A stretch of 64,000 nt of DNA from Frigoriglobus tundricola (GCF_013128195.2 NZ_CP053452.2:3906001-3970000); one strand, 5' to 3'. Positions 47,205 through 56,184 are shown, numbered from the stretch's first letter. Made by a program: numbers and translations. The notes: a model not told the origin generated them from the sequence alone.

Positions 47205-48482
47205 ATGGTAAGTAACTCCCGCCGTCTCGTGCTGACCGGGTTCGGGGTTCTCAGCCCGATCGGTACCACGCCCGATGCTTTCTGGCAGTCCCTCGTCGCC
47301 GGGGCCAGCGGCATTCGTCCCATTTCCCTCATCGACGCGGCCGAACTGCCCAGCCACATTGCCGGCGAGATCCCCGGGTTCTCGGCCCGTGCGATGATGG
47401 CCGACACGAAGTACCGCAAAGAACTGAAATCGATGGCCCGGACGGTCGAGCTGGGCGTCATCGGCGCTCAACTGGCCGTTCTGAACGCCCGTCTCTCCAA
47501 GGGGAGCGTTCCCCCGGCACGCATCGGGATCGAGTTCGCGTCTCTCATGGGTGCGAGCGAACTGAACGATCTCGCGGCCGCGAGCAAGTTGACTTCGCCG
47601 GACGGCCACACGATCGACATGGGCGCGTGGGGCAAGGACGGCTTGGGTGAAATCACCCCCGTTTGGATGCTCAAGTACCTGCCGAACATGCCGGCGTGCC
47701 ACGCCACGATCCTGTACGACCTCCAGGGGCCGAGCAACACACAGATCCCCGGCGACACCGCCGGCCTGGTCGCGCTCGCCGAGGCCGCCCGCATCATCCG
47801 CCGCGACACGGCGGACGTGATGGTGGTCGGCGGGAGCGAGGGGCGCATCAACCCGATCACGCTGGCCCGGTACAACCTGTTCGTCCAGATGTCCCGGCGG
47901 AACGACGACCCGACGCGCGCCGTCCGCCCGTTCGACGCAAACCGTGACGGCACGGTCCTCGGCGAGGGCTCCGGGGTGTTCACTCTGGAAGCCCTCGACC
48001 ACGCCCGCGGCCGGAACGCGCAGATTCTCGCTGAGGTGGTCGGCTGGGCGGCCGGGGTGGACCGCGGCAAGACGGGTCCGGGGCTCGCCCGGGTGATCCG
48101 GAACGCGCTCGCCTCGGCCGGCATCCGCCCCGCGGACGTGGACCACGTGAACGCCCACGGCACGGGGACCACCGTCGGTGACGCGTTCGAGGCCCGCGGC
48201 ATCGCCGAGGTGTTTGGCCGGGACACCCCGGTGTTCGCCCCGCTCAGCCGGTTCGGCAACATGGGGGCCGCGTCCGGGCTCACCGAACTGGCGTGCAGCG
48301 TGCTCGCCCTCAAGCACGGCGAGCTGCCGACCACGCTCAACCACGAGGCCCCCGCGGCCGACTGCCCCGTTGCCGTTCACACCGGTGCGCCACGGGCGGT
48401 GACCAAGCCCTATGCCGTTAAGGTCTCGTACACGAACCTCGGCCAGTGCGCTGTTGCCGTCGTCAAGAAGTGGGACAGTTAG
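47205..48482 (+). CDS. Ketosynthase-like protein without catalytic Cys (chain-length-factor type)
   Basis: A 425-residue thiolase-fold ketosynthase of the FabF class. The active-site block reads LQGPSNTQIPGDTAG where active enzymes have TAC; the Cys is Asp here. The first His (NAHGTGTT) is kept. The second (normally KSMxGH) reads SRFGNMGAA, so His is Asn and the Lys is lost. It cannot condense like a normal KAS II, which matches the chain-length factors of type II polyketide synthases. The active partner is the next gene, 80 bases on. ATG at 47205 is chosen by homology; the frame is open upstream. Confidence 0.85.
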   Translation: MVSNSRRLVLTGFGVLSPIGTTPDAFWQSLVAGASGIRPISLIDAAELPSHIAGEIPGFSARAMMADTKYRKELKSMARTVELGVIGAQLAVLNARLSKGSVPPARIGIEFASLMGASELNDLAAASKLTSPDGHTIDMGAWGKDGLGEITPVWMLKYLPNMPACHATILYDLQGPSNTQIPGDTAGLVALAEAARIIRRDTADVMVVGGSEGRINPITLARYNLFVQMSRRNDDPTRAVRPFDANRDGTVLGEGSGVFTLEALDHARGRNAQILAEVVGWAAGVDRGKTGPGLARVIRNALASAGIRPADVDHVNAHGTGTTVGDAFEARGIAEVFGRDTPVFAPLSRFGNMGAASGLTELACSVLALKHGELPTTLNHEAPAADCPVAVHTGAPRAVTKPYAVKVSYTNLGQCAVAVVKKWDS

Positions 48483-48562
48483 ATGAACCCCCGGCCGCAC
48501 GGCCGGCAGGTTCGGTCACTCCCGGTATTTTTCGACCGGGGTCCGCCGAGAGAGTCAGTGTT

Positions 48563-49852
48563 ATGCGCAGGCGCGTCGTTATCACCGGGATGGGCGTTAT
48601 CACCCCGCTGGGTTACACTCCGGCCGAGCTGTTCGCCAACCAGATCGAGGGCCGAACGGCGGTCGGGCCGATCACCCACTTCGACGCCCACGCGTTCCCG
48701 ACCACGTTCGCGTCCGAGGTGAAGAACTTCGATCTCGCGCAGTTCCTGCCGGACCCGACCCCCTATATCCGATGCGGCGTGAACACCCACTTCGCCCTCG
48801 CGGCCGGCCGACTGGCGCTCGCCGATGCGGGCCTGCTGGACCCGAAAGGCGACCGTTCGCGGATGGGCGTCTATCTTGGTTCCGGTGAGGGGAAGGAAGA
48901 CTTCGACGCGCTCATCACCAGCAACGCGACCGCGACGCCCGTGGGCGAGCGCTCGGCCAACATCCGTCAAGCGACGAAGTTGCTTTACGAGCGCCTGAGC
49001 GGCCCGGACGAGTCCGAACAGGAAATGTACGTTCCGTCCGGGCACCTCGCGAACGCGTTCGCACTCGACGGCCCCTTCGCCTCCTGTCAGACCGCGTGCG
49101 CGGCCAGTTCCCAGGCCATCGGCGAGGCGGTCGAGATCATCCGCTTCGGCGAGGCCGACGTGATGCTCGCCGGCGGGTCACACAGCATGATCAGCCCGCT
49201 GGGCGTCACGGGCTTCAACCGGCTCACGGCCCTCTCGCAGCGAAATGACAGCCCGGCCACCGCGAGCCGCCCGTTCGACCTGACCCGTGACGGCTTCGTC
49301 ATCGGCGAAGGAGCCGGACTGTTGGTGCTCGAGGAACTGGAACACGCGAAGGCGCGCGGCGCGAACATTCTGGCCGAACTGACCGGGTACGGCTCGACGG
49401 CCGATGCCTACCGCATGACCGACCCGCACCCACAGGGCCGCGGTGCCATCCGGGCGATGCAGGACGCGCTGGCCGATTCCGGGCTCGCGCCGACCGACAT
49501 CGGGTACATCAACGCCCACGGCACCAGCACCCAGGCCAACGACTCGGCCGAAACGGCGGGGATCAAGTCGGTGTTCGGGCCGTATGCCTACAAGGTGCCC
49601 GTTTCGAGCAGCAAGAGTATGTTGGGCCACCTCATTGCGGCGGCCGGTGTGGTAGAGTTGGCCATTACGGTGATGGCGCTCCGCAAGGGCATTGTCCCCC
49701 CGACGATCAACTACCAAACGCCCGACCCCGAGTGCGATCTCGACTACGTTCCCAACCAGGCGCGCGAGGTCCGCTTCAAGCACGCGCTGTCTAATAGTTT
49801 TGGGTTCGGCGGTCAGAACATTGCGCTCGTCGTCAGTGCGTTCCGGGATTGA
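48563..49852 (+). CDS. Beta-ketoacyl-ACP synthase (KAS II/KS-alpha type)
   Basis: A 429-residue condensing enzyme. It starts MRRRVVITGMGVITPLG and has the catalytic Cys in SCQTACAASSQAIGEA, His in NAHGTSTQA, and Lys and His in SKSMLGHLIAAAG, so it is complete. It condenses acyl and malonyl groups during chain elongation. It probably forms a dimer with the inactive ketosynthase encoded just before it, as in type II polyketide and aryl-polyene systems. ATG at 48563; the longer frame overlaps the previous gene. Confidence 0.92.
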   Translation: MRRRVVITGMGVITPLGYTPAELFANQIEGRTAVGPITHFDAHAFPTTFASEVKNFDLAQFLPDPTPYIRCGVNTHFALAAGRLALADAGLLDPKGDRSRMGVYLGSGEGKEDFDALITSNATATPVGERSANIRQATKLLYERLSGPDESEQEMYVPSGHLANAFALDGPFASCQTACAASSQAIGEAVEIIRFGEADVMLAGGSHSMISPLGVTGFNRLTALSQRNDSPATASRPFDLTRDGFVIGEGAGLLVLEELEHAKARGANILAELTGYGSTADAYRMTDPHPQGRGAIRAMQDALADSGLAPTDIGYINAHGTSTQANDSAETAGIKSVFGPYAYKVPVSSSKSMLGHLIAAAGVVELAITVMALRKGIVPPTINYQTPDPECDLDYVPNQAREVRFKHALSNSFGFGGQNIALVVSAFRD

Positions 49853-49973
49853 ACCACACCGGATGGTACTGATAATGAAAAACGTGCGATTTTCTCCGAA
49901 TTTCGGCGTCGCTAGGCGCCGAGGGACGTAATTTGGCATTTTCGGTAGGTATGAGCCACCGCGGAGGTAGTGC

Positions 49974-50966
49974 GTGGTTTTCTGGTTCTACATCGGGTTG
50001 GTCATCGCTGTACCGCCACTGTTCGTGGGGCTGGTGCTGGCGATGTTGTACCTGTACGTCCGCTGGAAGTACATGGACTTCCTGACCCGGATCTTTCAGG
50101 AGCGCCCGCTTTTCGTGGTGCCGCGCGGCGAGCCCGATCCGCGTGCCCAGGATGTCGCACTCACCGCTGCCGACGGGTTGGTGCTCCGCGGCTGTTACTT
50201 CCCGACTTCCGCCCCACAGCGCCGCGGGGTGATCCTCTTCGGGTTGGAATTCGGCTCGAACCGCTGGGCGTGCCGGCAGTACTGCCAGGGGCTCATTGAC
50301 AGCGGATATGACGTGTTTGCTCTCGAGCCGCGGAACCAGGGCGATAGCGAGCGCGACCCGAACTATGAGCCCCTCCAGTGGGTGACCGATCGCGACGTGT
50401 CCGATATGCGGACCGCGGTAGCGTACCTCCGTTCGCGCCCGGACGCCGACCCGCGGGGGATCGGACTGTTTGGCATCAGCAAAGGTGGGAGCACCGGTCT
50501 GCTCGTCGCGTCTACTGAATCGTGGGTGAAGTGCGTCGTCACCGATGGGATGTACGGCACGCACACGACGATGGTTCCGTACATGCAGCGGTGGATTCAG
50601 ATTTACAGCGGGTCGCGCCGCGTTCAGCGGGTGCTGCCCAACTGGTTCTACGGCGTGGTCGGCATGGTCGGTGTCAAGCGGGTCGCCCGGAACCGCGGGG
50701 TGACCTACCCGAGCGTGGAAAAGGCCGCGAGCCGCCTGAACCGCCCGCTGTTCATGATCCACGGTGAAGGCGACACCTACATCAAGCCGGAAATGGCCCG
50801 GTCGCTGTTCGAGCGCGCCACGGGGCCAAAGTCGCTGTGGGTCGTAGCAAAAGCGAAGCACAATCAGGCGCTGCACGTCGTGGGTGCGGAGTACAACCGG
50901 GCGATTGCGGACTTCTTCGACCGTCACCTCGCTGGAAGGGTCGCGTCGGACGCTCCTGCGGCGTAA
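49974..50966 (+). CDS. Membrane-anchored alpha/beta hydrolase
   Basis: A 330-residue protein. One membrane segment lies at residues 4-30 (GLVIAVPPLFVGLVLAML). The hydrolase core has the nucleophile elbow GISKGG near 165, the acid residue in HGEGDTYI near 260, and the His in AKHNQAL near 290, a complete triad. It could release the finished acyl chain or modify it (thioesterase, lipase or acyltransferase). GTG at 49974 is preceded by GGAGG with seven bases. It comes after the KS gene, so it is likely part of the cluster. Confidence 0.75.
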   Translation: MVFWFYIGLVIAVPPLFVGLVLAMLYLYVRWKYMDFLTRIFQERPLFVVPRGEPDPRAQDVALTAADGLVLRGCYFPTSAPQRRGVILFGLEFGSNRWACRQYCQGLIDSGYDVFALEPRNQGDSERDPNYEPLQWVTDRDVSDMRTAVAYLRSRPDADPRGIGLFGISKGGSTGLLVASTESWVKCVVTDGMYGTHTTMVPYMQRWIQIYSGSRRVQRVLPNWFYGVVGMVGVKRVARNRGVTYPSVEKAASRLNRPLFMIHGEGDTYIKPEMARSLFERATGPKSLWVVAKAKHNQALHVVGAEYNRAIADFFDRHLAGRVASDAPAA

Positions 50967-50971
50967 TTTTG

Positions 50972-51042
50972 GGGTGGGACAAGGCGTTGCGCCGGCCCAC
51001 CTTAGCCAGAGCGGTGAGACGGCGCAACGCCTCGTCCCACCC
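50972..51042. repeat. GGTGGGAC...GCGCCG inverted repeat before the GH3 gene
   Basis: GGGGTGGGACAAGGCGTTGC on the left and CGCAACGCCTCGTCCCACC on the right pair almost perfectly, in the 130-base gap between the hydrolase and the GH3 gene. Same family as 44978-45154 and 59113-59265. Confidence 0.78.
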
Positions 51043-51095
51043 TATAGCCAAGCCCACGGCTGCAATCCGTGGGCTTCGTCGTGCGCGGGTGAGTC

Positions 51096-52796
51096 ATGTC
51101 CCTGAAACGCTTCCTGCTCGTTCGTCTGGGTCGGGTCATTACGTACCCCGTGCGCCGGCAGTTGCAGCAGTTCGAGATCGCCTGCCAGAACCCGGAAGCC
51201 GTCCAGAACGAACTCCTGTTCCGCACCCTTCGCACGCAGGCCGATACGCAGTTCGGACGCGATCACAAGTTCCATGCGATTCGCAGCGTTGCCGAGTACC
51301 GCACTCACGTTCCGGTCGCGCCCTATGAATACGTCAGCCCGTACATCGAAAAAGTTCAGAACGGCGACACGTCGGCGCTGCTGGCCGACCGCCGGGTACT
51401 CATGTTCGCGCTCACCAGCGGTACGACCGCGAGTCGCAAGCTGATCCCCGTGACGGATGCCTATCTCGCCGCGTACCGGCGCGGATGGAACATGTGGGGC
51501 GTGAAGATGTATCGCGACAACCGCGGTCGGCGGATCGCGATGCGCCCCATCGTGCAGCTGGGTGGCGATCCGGAGGAGTTCCGCACGGCAGCAGGCATCC
51601 CGTGCGGTAACCTCTCCGGTTACACCGCAATGGTGCAGAAGCGGCTGATTAAGTGGATGTACGCCGTGCCATACGTGACGGGCAAAATCAAGGACGCCAA
51701 GGCCCGCTACTACGTCGCGCTGCGGTGCTCGATCGGGCGTAACGTGTCGCAGTTGATGGCCGCGAACCCGAGTACACTGATCCAACTTGCCCGCACCCTC
51801 GACGCCGAAAAGGATCAGCTTCTCCGCGACTTGCGCGACGGAACGCTTCGGGCGGATCTCGACATCCCACCGGACATCCGCGCGTACCTGACCCCGCGGA
51901 TGAAGAAGGACGCGAAGCGCGCGACCGAGCTGTCCGCGGTCGCGTCGAAACTCGGTCGGCTGTACCCAATGGACGTGTGGCCCCCGGAGACCACCGTCAT
52001 CAACTGCTGGACCGGCGGAAGCATGGGGCCGTACCTGCGCCAGCTTCCGCAGTATTTTGGTTCACCCCCCGTTCACGATCTGGGCCTGCTCGCGAGCGAA
52101 GGCCGGTTCACCATTCCCCTTGCCGGCGGCACGTCGAGCGGCGTGTTGGACATCTGGTCGCACTACTTCGAGTTCGTTCCCGAAGGCGAGATCGATTCCC
52201 CCCAGCCGACGGTCCTCGGTGCCCACGAACTGCTAGAAGGCAAAAGCTACTTCATTCTCCCGACCACGGCATACGGATTGTACCGCTACCACATCTCGGA
52301 CCTCGTTCGCGTGACCGGCTTCCAGGGCAAGACGCCACTGGTCGAGTTCCTCGGTAAGGGGCACCGCTTTGCGAACCTGACCGGTGAGAAGTTGAGCGAG
52401 TACCACGTGACGAACGCGATGGACGCGGTGGCGAAGCGGGTCGCTCAGCCCGTCACGGCGTACAGCCTGGCGCCGGTCTGGGACGCTCAACAGCCGTACT
52501 ACGCCATCTTCCTCGAAGAGCCGGACGCGGCGGACGTACTGCGGCTGAAGCAGTTCCTTACGGATTTGGATTCGCAACTCGGGACCGAGAACGTCGAGTA
52601 CGCGGCCAAACGGGAGAGCGGTCGGCTCGGCGCGCTACGAGCAGCGATCGTCCCGGCCGGAACATGGGCGAAATGGGACCGCGATCGGCTGGCACAGACC
52701 GGCGGCTCGCCGGAGCAGTACAAGCACCCGTGCCTGATCGGGGATTTGAAGTTTCGAGAGAGTATGGCGGTAGTGAGGGAAGTGACGGCTGCATGA
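51096..52796 (+). CDS. GH3-family acyl-adenylating enzyme (acyl-amino acid synthetase type)
   Basis: A 566-residue soluble enzyme. The ATP-binding motif is LTSGTTASRKLIP (107-111 TSGTT); a second block is LLASEGRFTIPLAGG, and a third is YRYHISDLVRVTGF with GKGHRF after it, the GH3 order. GH3 proteins adenylate an acid and often link it to an amino acid. In plants they act on jasmonate and auxin. Here it is the last gene of the cluster, so it may activate or amidate the chain. ATG at 51096; the repeat at 50972-51042 lies upstream. Function inferred from family and place. Confidence 0.8.
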   Translation: MSLKRFLLVRLGRVITYPVRRQLQQFEIACQNPEAVQNELLFRTLRTQADTQFGRDHKFHAIRSVAEYRTHVPVAPYEYVSPYIEKVQNGDTSALLADRRVLMFALTSGTTASRKLIPVTDAYLAAYRRGWNMWGVKMYRDNRGRRIAMRPIVQLGGDPEEFRTAAGIPCGNLSGYTAMVQKRLIKWMYAVPYVTGKIKDAKARYYVALRCSIGRNVSQLMAANPSTLIQLARTLDAEKDQLLRDLRDGTLRADLDIPPDIRAYLTPRMKKDAKRATELSAVASKLGRLYPMDVWPPETTVINCWTGGSMGPYLRQLPQYFGSPPVHDLGLLASEGRFTIPLAGGTSSGVLDIWSHYFEFVPEGEIDSPQPTVLGAHELLEGKSYFILPTTAYGLYRYHISDLVRVTGFQGKTPLVEFLGKGHRFANLTGEKLSEYHVTNAMDAVAKRVAQPVTAYSLAPVWDAQQPYYAIFLEEPDAADVLRLKQFLTDLDSQLGTENVEYAAKRESGRLGALRAAIVPAGTWAKWDRDRLAQTGGSPEQYKHPCLIGDLKFRESMAVVREVTAA

Positions 52797-52940
52797 CCAT
52801 GCAGATTGTTGCGCGCGCATTACTTGTTACGCGCGCAAGAGCCCGCGCAGTTTGCGCATCCAGAATCATTGATGGCTGAACCGGTGAAATCGTGATATAA
52901 ACATTGTGGCGGCTGAGCGTCCTGCTCAACCGCCACAGCG

Positions 52941-53013
52941 TACCCCAGGTGGGATTTGAACCCACAACCTGCGACTTCGCCAAAGCGCTGCTGATCCATT
53001 CAGCTTCTGGGGC
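52941..53013 (-). tRNA. tRNA-like gene, predicted anticodon GGC, with bulged anticodon stem
   Basis: Reads as a 73-base cloverleaf on the minus strand. Acceptor GCCCCAG pairs with CTGGGGT (first pair is G-T). D-arm GCTG/CAGC. T-arm GTGGG, loop TTCAAAT, CCCAC. The anticodon stem is GCGCT against AG-T-CGC with a bulged T, loop TTGGCGA, anticodon GGC (Ala). The acceptor lacks the G3-U70 pair of alanine tRNA, and residue 21 is not A, so identity is uncertain and the gene may be degenerate. CCA is not encoded. Confidence 0.65.
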
Positions 53014-53381
53014 TCCTGGCCCGCTCGGGTGCAACCGAGCGGGCCAGACGTTTTTACCCTACCCGCGCCTGTCAATCATGGTGTTGTCATTTCCAGCTTT
53101 TGCTTAGTTCTCGTCGCCTGCGCGGTCGCGCATCCCTGCAAACTCGCTCCTTGCGTCTAATCCAGCTCAGCGTCAGAAATTCTCCGTTTTGCGCAGTCTG
53201 TTTCTCTCACGTTGAGCAGGGGTAATGGAGAATTTGGGAAGGTGAGCAAAAGTGTTGCACTTGGTGCCACTTGCGCTACTACTTTGCCGCTCCAGTTCTC
53301 GCCTTGCCCGCGTAGAATGCCCGAGTTATGGTTCCCGCCTGTGGGCGACGGCTCGCCCACGGTTCCGCACGGACGCATCAC
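53014..53381. other. Intergenic region between the tRNA-like gene and the DUF1571 gene
   Basis: Holds the terminator at 53016-53054. Otherwise no gene seen. It should contain the tRNA's promoter (minus strand) and the DUF1571 promoter; none is sharp, though TAGAAT near 53315 is a possible -10. Confidence 0.4.
53016..53054 (+). terminator. Rho-independent terminator
   Basis: CTGGCCCGCTCG, loop GGTGCAAC, CGAGCGGGCCAG, then ACGTTTTT. The T-run is on the plus strand, so it ends plus-strand transcription coming from the GH3 gene. It abuts the 5' end of the tRNA-like gene. Confidence 0.72.
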
Positions 53382-54572
53382 ATGATCCGCACCGTCGGGT
53401 TCACAGCACTCACGTTTTTTGTGGTCGGCTGCGCTCAGTTTCAGTCCCGCGAGGGTCCATTCGGGACGTCTTCAAAAAATACCAAACCACCGCCCCCCTA
53501 CGGCTCGGTGGCGCCGGCGAATGTACCGAGTTCACCCGCCCGTATCGTGGGGAACCAATCACCCCTCGGTATCGCCTCGGCTGCGCCGATGACCTCGCCG
53601 ACGCCCTCTGCGCTGACGCCCTCTCCCAATGATCCGCCACTCGTGCCGCCCCCGAGTGCCAGTGGAGTCGCGCCGGCTGGCGCAACACAGATCGCCTCGG
53701 CCGTTGATCCGGGTGAGTTCCCGCCGTTCCGGCGCCGCCCGGAGCCGCGCCCCGATGCGTTGCCGTCGCCCTATGCGCCGAAAGATGCGCCGCCCGCCCC
53801 CAAGGCGCCGGCCAAAGGTACGGCGCCGATGGCGAATGCTCCCGCCGCGCCAAGCCCGGCCGCGAAGAACCTGGGCGAGTTAAAGGCCCTTCTTGCGACG
53901 GCGAACGCGTCGTGGAAGGGCGTGGACACCTATGAGGTCATGATCACGCGGCGCGAGATCAACGCGAAGGGCGATCAAAACAACGAGTTGGTCTTCTGCC
54001 AGTATCGCCGCGAGCCGATGGGCGTGTTCATGCGGACGATTAGCGACGCTGGTAAGGGCCGCGAGATCGTGTACACCAGGCAGGCTGACAAGATGTACGT
54101 CATGCTGGGCGAAGGCGACAACCGGCTCGTGCGGGCCGGGTTCCTCGCACCGCCCATCAGCCCCGACGATCCGCGCGTCAAGGAAAAGTCGCGGTACAGC
54201 ATCCGCGAGGCCGGACTCGGCCGCTACATTGCTGTGCTGAACAATACGGTCGCCAAACTGGAAGCCGGGCGGATCCCCGCCGATGCCGTCATTTATGACG
54301 GTGAGGTGAAACGGCCCGAGTACCCGTACCCGCTGGTCGGCGTGACACACAAGGTGCGGCCGGGCGATGAACCGTTCATGCCGAACGGCGGGGTCCGGTA
54401 TCACTTCTTCGACATGAAAAAGGATTCGCCGGCGTTCGGCCTGCCGGTTCTCGTCACCGCGTCCGAGGCGGCCGGGAAGGAACTCGAGTACTACCTGTAC
54501 GAGAAGTTCAAATGTCCGGCCGGGCTGACAGATGCCGACTTCGACCCGGCCAGGTTGGGAAAGAAGAAGTAA
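53382..54572 (+). CDS. DUF1571 lipoprotein
   Basis: A 396-residue protein. The signal sequence ends in the lipobox FFVVGCAQ, so it is predicted to be lipid-anchored. Residues 20-165 are a low-complexity Pro/Ala/Ser linker. The C-terminus is a DUF1571 domain: SWKGVDTYEVMITRREINAK, FMRTISDAGKGREIVYTR, and YYLYEKFKCPAGLTDADFDP. Function unknown; probably in the cell envelope. ATG at 53382 is fixed by the signal. It ends next to the convergent gene at 54573. Confidence 0.83.
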   Translation: MIRTVGFTALTFFVVGCAQFQSREGPFGTSSKNTKPPPPYGSVAPANVPSSPARIVGNQSPLGIASAAPMTSPTPSALTPSPNDPPLVPPPSASGVAPAGATQIASAVDPGEFPPFRRRPEPRPDALPSPYAPKDAPPAPKAPAKGTAPMANAPAAPSPAAKNLGELKALLATANASWKGVDTYEVMITRREINAKGDQNNELVFCQYRREPMGVFMRTISDAGKGREIVYTRQADKMYVMLGEGDNRLVRAGFLAPPISPDDPRVKEKSRYSIREAGLGRYIAVLNNTVAKLEAGRIPADAVIYDGEVKRPEYPYPLVGVTHKVRPGDEPFMPNGGVRYHFFDMKKDSPAFGLPVLVTASEAAGKELEYYLYEKFKCPAGLTDADFDPARLGKKK

Positions 54573-55163
54573 CTACGCGCTCGGTGCTCCGTTCTGCGTC
54601 CCGTCCGGGGGCTGTGTCAGGTCCGTCTCCGGCGGGCTCGTGATCGCTGGGTCCGCCTGTTGATCCGGCGTGGTTGGTGGCAAATCTGTCTCGGTTGTGT
54701 GGTACGGCTGCTCGATCACATACACCTTGCCGAACAGCTTCTCGACCACCGGCAGGAGCGGTATCGACGGATCGCGGAACCCGAGCCACTGAACCGTTGC
54801 GTTCTCGTACAGGAGCGGGATCACTTCGCGCGAAATGTTTGTCCAGCCCCCGTCGCTGGTGGTCATCACGTCCAGGTGTGGCAGCGCGAACACCACACCT
54901 TCCATTTCCGACCGCACGGCCCAGCGGACCTGTGCGATCGTTGCCACCATGATGCCCGCGTCGTTCGGCGTGTCTTCTGTGGGGCGGCCGTCGAGGTAGC
55001 CGCACTTCACGCCCGCAGCTTTTAACCGTTCGCGCACGTTCGCATACACGGGCAACGTCCAGCCCTTGTCACACACGACGAGGCAACTTACCCCGCGGCG
55101 GATGTCGGTCGTGAGGTCAGCCAGGAGGCCGGCGAGCGGGGCGACACTCGGCGGGTTGGGCAT
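54573..55163 (-). CDS. Unrecognised cytosolic protein
   Basis: A 196-residue protein I do not recognise. Residues 20-150 look like an alpha/beta domain (SCLVVCDKGWTLPVYANV, GIMVATIAQVRWAVRSEME, VIPLLYENATVQWLGFRDPS), with a Pro/Thr-rich tail from about 155. There is no Walker A, signal peptide or membrane segment. The ATG at 55163 has no Shine-Dalgarno. Its stop directly abuts the DUF1571 stop. It may share a transcript with the 43-residue ORF upstream. Confidence 0.55.
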   Translation of the reverse strand: MPNPPSVAPLAGLLADLTTDIRRGVSCLVVCDKGWTLPVYANVRERLKAAGVKCGYLDGRPTEDTPNDAGIMVATIAQVRWAVRSEMEGVVFALPHLDVMTTSDGGWTNISREVIPLLYENATVQWLGFRDPSIPLLPVVEKLFGKVYVIEQPYHTTETDLPPTTPDQQADPAITSPPETDLTQPPDGTQNGAPSA

Positions 55164-55646
55164 GATGTGTCCACGGAAGGAAGACAGATCACGAGTCAGT
55201 GCGGAATCCGTTATTCAGTCGGTGAACCAAACCTAATGAGCGACAACTGTTGCGACAAGCAGAATCACGGCGAGTGGGTAGGCTCCGGTCGCTCCCATCA
55301 CCAACTCGGGGTCCCAGTCATCGCGGATCCAAAACAGCCAGGAACGGTACTTGTTAGCTAACATGCTAAACGACGGTTGAGTGACGGTCAATTCTCACTC
55401 GGGGGCGCCGAGGTGGGGTCCTGACAGCATGACAGGCCGAATACGTTTAATGGCAGGTGAATTGGTGTACTGGACCGGACTCCGGCTTGACCCGGCACGC
55501 GCATCCGACGTATTCTTCTAGAGTTACTGCCGCTTCGCACTCTCCCACCCGCGGCGGCATCCTGTTTGCTATGCCCCAATTCACAAGGTTCCTTCCGGTG
55601 GCGTGTTCGGCGGCATCCGCGCGGACGCACGCCCGGGGAGGTGGCG
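55164..55646. other. Intergenic region upstream of the response-regulator gene
   Basis: About 480 bases. Apart from the 43-residue ORF at 55233-55364 I see no gene. A/T-richer patches lie at 55350-55385 and 55440-55460, where divergent promoters might be, but no clear pair is found. Confidence 0.4.
55233..55364 (-). CDS. Candidate 43-residue membrane peptide
   Basis: ATG at 55364 to TAG at 55233 on the minus strand, 44 codons. The product has a charged first half (MLANKYRSWLFWIRDDWDPE) and a hydrophobic end (AYPLAVILLVATVVAH) that could span a membrane. It precedes the gene at 54573-55163 on the same strand, 69 bases apart. No Shine-Dalgarno or family; coding is uncertain. Confidence 0.33.
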   Translation of the reverse strand: MLANKYRSWLFWIRDDWDPELVMGATGAYPLAVILLVATVVAH

Positions 55647-56150
55647 ATGGTGACCGAACTCCGCCCCGAAAGCGGCGGACCGACGAAGGCGAGTGGTCCG
55701 GACGATCAGTGGCGATTTTCCATCCTGATCGCAGACGACGACCGCGGTACGCGCGAAACGCTCGGCGAGATGCTCCGCGCTCGGGGGTTTCGGACCGTTC
55801 TTGCGGCCGACGGCGGTGAGGCGGTCGAACTCGTGCAGGTGGACCTCGTTCACCTGGTGCTGTTCGACATGCACATGCCGCGGTTGACGGGGCTCGAAGC
55901 GTTCGCAGTGATCCGTCAGACACTCGACCGCCTGCTGCCGGCCGTGCTCATGACGGCGGACGCGAATAACGACCTGATTCGGCAGGCGTTCGCCGCCCAG
56001 GTGTACAGTGTGATCCCCAAGCCGGTGAACGGCAACGTGGTGTTGCACACGCTGGAGCGGGCCCTGGCGAAGGTGTACGGACCGCGGCCGGACAAACCCG
56101 GCGAAACGAAGCCGAACGCCCCGCAGCCGCCCCCGCCGACCGAAGAATGA
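55647..56150 (+). CDS. Single-domain response regulator (receiver) protein
   Basis: A 167-residue protein with a receiver domain at residues 24-140. Acidic pocket IADDD, phosphorylated Asp74 in LFDMHMP, Thr in LMTADANN and Lys in IPKPVNG are all present. No output domain follows; the end is a Pro-rich tail (GETKPNAPQPPPPTEE). It probably works as a phospho-relay or an interaction switch with a kinase encoded elsewhere. GGAGG five to six bases before ATG at 55647 decides the start. Transcribed with groES 34 bases downstream. Confidence 0.87.
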   Translation: MVTELRPESGGPTKASGPDDQWRFSILIADDDRGTRETLGEMLRARGFRTVLAADGGEAVELVQVDLVHLVLFDMHMPRLTGLEAFAVIRQTLDRLLPAVLMTADANNDLIRQAFAAQVYSVIPKPVNGNVVLHTLERALAKVYGPRPDKPGETKPNAPQPPPPTEE

Positions 56151-56184
56151 CTAGCGACCTGTTCACAGACCAGGAGACTCTCTG

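Noticed and set aside
55167..55361. A 64-codon plus-strand ORF
   Set aside because: No ribosome site or family; it lies opposite the candidate membrane peptide, which has a more protein-like composition.
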